Positions 30,097 through 32,751 of a stretch of 32,751 nucleotides of DNA are shown here, piece after piece. The stretch is from NCBI GenBank assembly GCA_964387955.1, contig CAYLXX010000009.1:1-32751 (forward strand). The letters run 5' to 3'. Under the pieces are notes generated by a model. That model did not search any database. It was given only the letters and a program-made list of their open reading frames with translations, and was not told where the DNA came from. The DNA comes from CAYLXX01 sp964387955. Lineage in GTDB: Bacteria; Patescibacteriota; Microgenomatia; UBA1406; GWC2-37-13. Both the position numbers and the translations under genes were made by a program. Position 1 is the first letter of the stretch. The number at the start of each line of letters is the position of its first letter.

Positions 30097-30118
30097 GGTC
30101 TTAATCTACATGACCTCC

Positions 30119-30153
30119 AGCAGCTCCCTGCCCCGGGAGCTGCTTTCTATTTT
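30119..30153 (+). terminator. Rho-independent terminator of the PepSY-like gene
   Basis: A 10-bp stem AGCAGCTCCC/GGGAGCTGCT with a TGCCCC loop is followed by a T-rich tail (TTCTATTTT). Confidence 0.9.
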
Positions 30154-30155
30154 AG

Positions 30156-30161
30156 TATAAT
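30156..30161 (+). promoter_or_regulatory. -10 box of the UBP zinc-finger gene
   Basis: A perfect TATAAT directly follows the terminator tail. Transcription would start near 30168, within a few bases of the coding frame. No clear -35. Confidence 0.55.
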
Positions 30162-30179
30162 TTAATTATCAAAAATACA

Positions 30180-30437
30180 CTGTGTGAACATCTCAAAAAG
30201 GCAAAAGACCATGTAAAACCTCGGACTCCCGAAGGGTGTGAAGAATGCCTGAAGATGGGAGATACCTGGTTTCATCTTCGCCTATGTTTAACTTGTGGGC
30301 ATGTGGGATGTTGCGATCAGTCTAAAAATAAACATGCGACCAAGCACTTTCATAGCACTCATCATCCGGTAATCAAATCTTTTCAGCCTGGTGAGAATTG
30401 GAAATGGTGTTATATAGATGAGTTGTTTGTGGATTAA
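30180..30437 (+). CDS. UBP-type zinc-finger protein with non-AUG start
   Basis: The protein is about 85 aa. It matches small bacterial UBP-type zinc-finger proteins: CEHL at the N-terminus, GCEECLKMGDTWFHLRLC, then CGHVGCCD, HATKHFH and WCYIDE. All paired Cys and His zinc ligands are present. The only in-frame ATG (30255) would remove the first three or four ligands. Homologues as I remember them begin near the CEH motif, so the start is probably the CTG at 30180. An ATT at 30165 or ATC at 30168 is also possible. The frame is closed upstream by TAG at 30153. The family resembles the ubiquitin-binding ZnF-UBP domain, but its bacterial partner is unknown. The stop codon coincides with the contig end. 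Confidence 0.82.
   Translation: MCEHLKKAKDHVKPRTPEGCEECLKMGDTWFHLRLCLTCGHVGCCDQSKNKHATKHFHSTHHPVIKSFQPGENWKWCYIDELFVD
30383..30437 (+). repeat. 55-bp direct repeat, left copy at scaffold join
   Basis: It is identical to 30538-30592 and abuts the run of N. It is the 3' end of the zinc-finger gene. Confidence 0.97.
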
Positions 30438-30537
30438 NNNNNNNNNNNNNNNNNNNNNNNNNNNNNNNNNNNNNNNNNNNNNNNNNNNNNNNNNNNNNNN
30501 NNNNNNNNNNNNNNNNNNNNNNNNNNNNNNNNNNNNN
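30438..30537. other. Assembly gap of exactly 100 N, probably artefactual
   Basis: The 100-N placeholder is flanked by the same 55-bp sequence on both sides. The two contigs overlap and should be joined with one copy, leaving no gap. Confidence 0.95.
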
Positions 30538-30592
30538 TCAGCCTGGTGAGAATTGGAAATGGTGTTATATAGATGAGTTGTTTGTGGATTAA
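30538..30592 (+). repeat. 55-bp direct repeat, right copy at scaffold join
   Basis: Second copy of the sequence at 30383-30437. It includes the zinc-finger stop codon and overlaps the stop of the converging gene at 30589. Confidence 0.97.
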
Positions 30593-31698
30593 AGTTTAAT
30601 TCTTCTAATAATTGTAGGTAAAAAAAAATTCACTACTCTGTCTGCGATCAATAAATACAAAAATGGGAGAATGATCATAAAATATCTTGTAAACGGTGCT
30701 TGTACTCCAAGGTAAATAATATATAAAGCAGGAATGCACGCAATAAAGATTTTGGAGTTAAGAGATTTTTTAGTTAATACTTTCCATATACTCCATAGAC
30801 TTAAGATCAATCCCACTGGCCAGAAAATTGACCAAATTGGTGAGTGTATTATGACTTTTGTATTCCACCAAGTTTGAAGATACCCTGTTAAAAATAGGAA
30901 AAAAGAAGCCAAAGGGACTGAATGTACATCATGAGAGATCATGTATTTGAGAGTTTTTAACTGGAAAAAAATAAGATTAAAACTCAATCGATGTATCATA
31001 AAAGTCCTAGCGTAAGTTAGAGAAAATACAATACCTGCAACAACAATCTGCATCAAAGATCTTCTGAGATGAAAACGTTTTTTGACGAATAGATAGCCGA
31101 TAAGTAGTACAACAAAAAATAATGGCCCTGCCCAAAATTTACTAGCAAAAAGTAGGCCAAGCACTGCTCCTTGCAGGTAAAATTTTTTTTCATGGAACAA
31201 AACCAAGTAAACATAAAGAACTAAAAATACTGTTTGACCCAAGTCAAGAAGCATGTTGGTGGTAACTTCAAAAAATACAGGATCAACTACAAGTAGGAAA
31301 CATGCTAGCAATGGTATTGCAGGTGATTTATAGATTCTGATTCCTAATTTATATACCAGAATAATTAGTGAAATTCCAAAAATTATTTGTACATAATAAG
31401 GGTTACCGAATAATAAAGTAGAGAAGCCGAATAAGTATTTGATAAATGGCGGCATCTGGAAATTGTAAGTTGTTGGATCAGCTCCATGTGCATATAAGTA
31501 ACCCGTCGCAACATATATATCTCCGTCGGACACGAACAGTCGATGACAAGGAGGCTCGTACGGGATATCTTGCGAGCAAAGATATTGCTTAATGAGAGAA
31601 GGCTGAAATTTATACGAGAAAATTGCAGGTTCCCTAATAAAAAGTAAAATTACATAACTGCAGATTATGAGGAAAAGAAGAATTGTAGTTTTTTTCAT
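30589..31698 (-). CDS. GT-C-like multi-pass membrane protein
   Basis: This 369-aa protein has about nine membrane helices. The first external loop contains CSQDIPYEPPCHRLFVSDGDIYVATGYLYAHGADP in overlapping pieces: key points are two Cys (about 42 and 51), an acidic D-G-D (about 58-60) and a later NFQMPPFIKYLFG. D-x-D followed by G-x-x-P and PPF-x-KYL is the pattern of GT39/ArnT-like sugar transferases. It is shorter than usual and lacks a large soluble C-terminal domain. It would use a lipid-linked sugar at the outer face. Its stop shares TTAA with the converging zinc-finger gene once the false gap is removed. A weak TATACT at 31720-31715 may be its -10. Confidence 0.75.
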   Translation of the reverse strand: MKKTTILLFLIICSYVILLFIREPAIFSYKFQPSLIKQYLCSQDIPYEPPCHRLFVSDGDIYVATGYLYAHGADPTTYNFQMPPFIKYLFGFSTLLFGNPYYVQIIFGISLIILVYKLGIRIYKSPAIPLLACFLLVVDPVFFEVTTNMLLDLGQTVFLVLYVYLVLFHEKKFYLQGAVLGLLFASKFWAGPLFFVVLLIGYLFVKKRFHLRRSLMQIVVAGIVFSLTYARTFMIHRLSFNLIFFQLKTLKYMISHDVHSVPLASFFLFLTGYLQTWWNTKVIIHSPIWSIFWPVGLILSLWSIWKVLTKKSLNSKIFIACIPALYIIYLGVQAPFTRYFMIILPFLYLLIADRVVNFFLPTIIRRIKL

Positions 31699-31755
31699 TC
31701 ATCTTAAGAAGCTTAGTATATCTTTTCGAAAAAATCAATGAAGTTGGAATTTTTA

Positions 31756-32196
31756 TTATGGAGTTAATTTTTTACCTCTGTTAAGAAATTCTTCAATTAA
31801 TTCTGGTGAAACTGTTTCTTCGAGTATAACTGGTTCATAGAAAATTTCTGAAGCGTATTCTTCAATTTTCATTGGTTTGCCTACCATGGGATCGTATACG
31901 ATATTTTCTCTTACACAAACTTTATGTCCTCCCCATTCAACGTTGCCCTCGTAAATTCTTGGCGCAATAGCTTTTCTATTAACACCATCGATTAGTGTCT
32001 CTCCTTTGACATTAAATAGAGACGTTTTTTCACCTTCATCTAAAAATAACTTAGCAATATCGCACGCTATTAAACCACAAGATTCACTATACCGGCCGTC
32101 AGGTGTTTTATAGTTATTGCGAAGTGTTAAATATTTTTCGCGTAAATAATCCATTACTGAAGGATAAGTATCCTTAGCTGCAATATCTTCTACCAT
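31756..32196 (-). CDS. Uncharacterised protein, possible Cys-His-Asp (papain/transglutaminase-like) fold
   Basis: This 146-aa protein is soluble and not firmly recognised. C40 in YSESCGLIACDIAK, H91 in EWGGHKVCV and D102 in NIVYDPMVGKP appear in the order and spacing of small papain-like or transglutaminase-like enzymes, with Cys at the start of a helix, His on one strand and Asp at the end of the next. This suggests a thiol peptidase or glutamine-modifying activity, by pattern only. I chose the ATG at 32196: a TATAAT ends 6 nt upstream, whereas the longer frame (to 32271) would span the promoter. Confidence 0.7.
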   Translation of the reverse strand: MVEDIAAKDTYPSVMDYLREKYLTLRNNYKTPDGRYSESCGLIACDIAKLFLDEGEKTSLFNVKGETLIDGVNRKAIAPRIYEGNVEWGGHKVCVRENIVYDPMVGKPMKIEEYASEIFYEPVILEETVSPELIEEFLNRGKKLTP

Positions 32197-32202
32197 GGAG
32201 AT

Positions 32203-32231
32203 ATTATACCTAAAAATAATCCTATAGTAAA
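32203..32231 (-). promoter_or_regulatory. Leaderless-type promoter of the Cys-His-Asp protein
   Basis: TTTACT (32231-32226), a 17-nt spacer and a perfect TATAAT (32208-32203), which ends 6 nt before the ATG. Confidence 0.65.
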
Positions 32232-32343
32232 GTAGGTGGGTTGGATTCAGAAAATTATGTTTGCGTATCAAAACACTAAGCCCATTGAAAATACTTAAGA
32301 CTTTAACTAAAAAAATCTATTACGTGGTTGTTACATTAGGAGT

Positions 32344-32361
32344 GTACTATATAAATAGTAC
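32344..32361. repeat. Perfect inverted repeat, possible operator
   Basis: GTACTAT and ATAGTAC are separated by ATAA. No T run follows, so it is not a terminator. The size suits a dimeric regulator site or a small hairpin. Confidence 0.5.
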
Positions 32362-32436
32362 TTCTTAATAGGAAATATTACTTATAACAGACAAGGTTAA
32401 AAATTGCTTCATTAAAAGAAAGTTTGAAAGGAAAAT

Positions 32437-32508
32437 ATGAAAAAATTAAGACAATGGATTGTAAACTATCTCACAGAAAGAGTCTTCAGGTGGCAGTTTA
32501 TACCATAA
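32437..32508 (+). CDS. Possible 23-aa peptide
   Basis: An ATG follows AAAGGA by 6-7 nt and opens a 23-codon frame (MKKLRQWIVNYLTERV, then aromatic and basic residues) that could form an amphipathic helix. There is no homologue that I know and no obvious promoter. It may be chance. Confidence 0.22.
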   Translation: MKKLRQWIVNYLTERVFRWQFIP

Positions 32509-32543
32509 AGGTACTAATTCAGGAGCAGTCGGGAAAGTTAATA

Positions 32544-32552
32544 TGCTATAAT
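32544..32552 (+). promoter_or_regulatory. Extended -10 promoter of the PAS-domain gene
   Basis: TGCTATAAT is a perfect extended -10, ending 9 nt before the ATG at 32562. It is identical in form to the lemA promoter. Confidence 0.65.
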
Positions 32553-32561
32553 TAGAGCATC

Positions 32562-32751
32562 ATGGTGGTGAGAAATGAAGAGGAAAATAAAAAAGATAGT
32601 GGTGAGTCCATCATAAAAAAACTTCATTATATTGTAACAATAACTCAGGCTCATGCATTCATTCAAGCTGTTTTCAGAACAATAAAAGAACCACTCGTAG
32701 TGCTTGATGAGAATTACATTGTACTCATCGCAAATCGGTCGTTTTATCAGA
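32562..32751 (+). CDS. PAS-domain protein, N-terminus only (cut by window end)
   Basis: The frame from the ATG at 32562 is open to the window end (63 codons). After a charged N-terminus and a helix (IIKKLHYIVTITQAHA), residues 37-63 read as the start of a PAS domain: FRTIKEPLVVLDENYIVLIA and then NRSFYQ, matching the usual EP.VVLD..L.V..AN.AF pattern. PAS domains sense ligands or redox state, often at the front of a sensor histidine kinase, but the output domain lies beyond the window. There is no membrane segment before the PAS domain, so a cytosolic sensor is likely. A near-leaderless mRNA is predicted. Confidence 0.8.
   Translation, partial: MVVRNEEENKKDSGESIIKKLHYIVTITQAHAFIQAVFRTIKEPLVVLDENYIVLIANRSFYQ

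Larger units (their letters stand above)
32232..32543. other. Intergenic region, mostly without recognisable features
   Basis: An AT-rich stretch lies between two divergent genes. Apart from the inverted repeat at 32344-32361 and one possible 23-codon reading frame at 32437-32508, I see no gene or RNA in it. Confidence 0.6.

Noticed and set aside
1..32751. CRISPR arrays, insertion sequences or prophage
   Set aside because: No regularly spaced repeats, transposase, integrase or phage genes were seen. The only long repeat is the 55-bp contig overlap.
1..32751. Recoded UGA (Gracilibacteria/SR1-type code)
   Set aside because: UGA ends lemA, typA and the 90-545 gene at the expected family lengths, and no internal UGA interrupts known proteins.

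Overview
This window looks like a chromosomal scaffold from a Candidate Phyla Radiation (Patescibacteria) bacterium, most likely the Microgenomates (OP11) branch. That placement is inference. It rests on the AT-rich sequence, many short uncharacterised proteins, very tight packing, a long set of GT-C type membrane glycosyltransferases, a minimal sortase cassette and CPR-style cupredoxin, LemA and UBP zinc-finger proteins. UGA is an ordinary stop here (lemA, typA), which argues against the UGA=Gly lineages Gracilibacteria and Absconditabacteria. Two runs of exactly 100 N mark scaffold joins. The second (30438-30537) is flanked by an identical 55-bp sequence and is almost certainly an assembly artefact.

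Layout. 1-1990: a cut tRNA-Ile(UAU), a membrane protein plus LemA, tRNA-Ala(CGC), tRNA-Arg(CCG), a Nudix hydrolase, then tRNA-Cys and tRNA-Ser. 1987-3546: a GT-C-like membrane protein starting 3 nt after tRNA-Ser. 3602-4727: a secreted protein ending in an LATTG sorting signal, followed by its probable sortase. 4724-17199: a nine-gene leftward envelope-glycan operon containing two GT2 domains fused in one protein, a flippase fused to a GT4, a GT2, a polysaccharide deacetylase, a methyltransferase, a GT4, two GT-C-like membrane proteins and a secreted glycosidase-like protein. 17331-18401: a Lon-type AAA+ ATPase lacking the protease domain. 18514-20301: groES (cut by the gap) and groEL. 20346-23955: two unknown small proteins, a VOC protein, typA/bipA and a cupredoxin. 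24003-29564: an unknown 499-aa protein with a proline-rich partner, an alpha/beta hydrolase, a large membrane protein, an MFS transporter and a small membrane protein. 29671-31698: a secreted PepSY-like protein, a UBP zinc-finger protein with a non-AUG start, and another GT-C-like protein. 31756-end: a possible Cys-His-Asp (papain-like) protein and the start of a PAS-domain protein.

Two themes stand out. First, at least eleven genes have a TATAAT-like -10 box ending only 5-11 nt before the start codon, so their mRNAs should be leaderless or nearly so. Clear Shine-Dalgarno sequences are rare (the Nudix gene and the PepSY-like gene). Second, much of the window serves the cell surface: glycan synthesis, flipping and trimming, sortase anchoring, and exported copper-binding-like and PepSY-like proteins.
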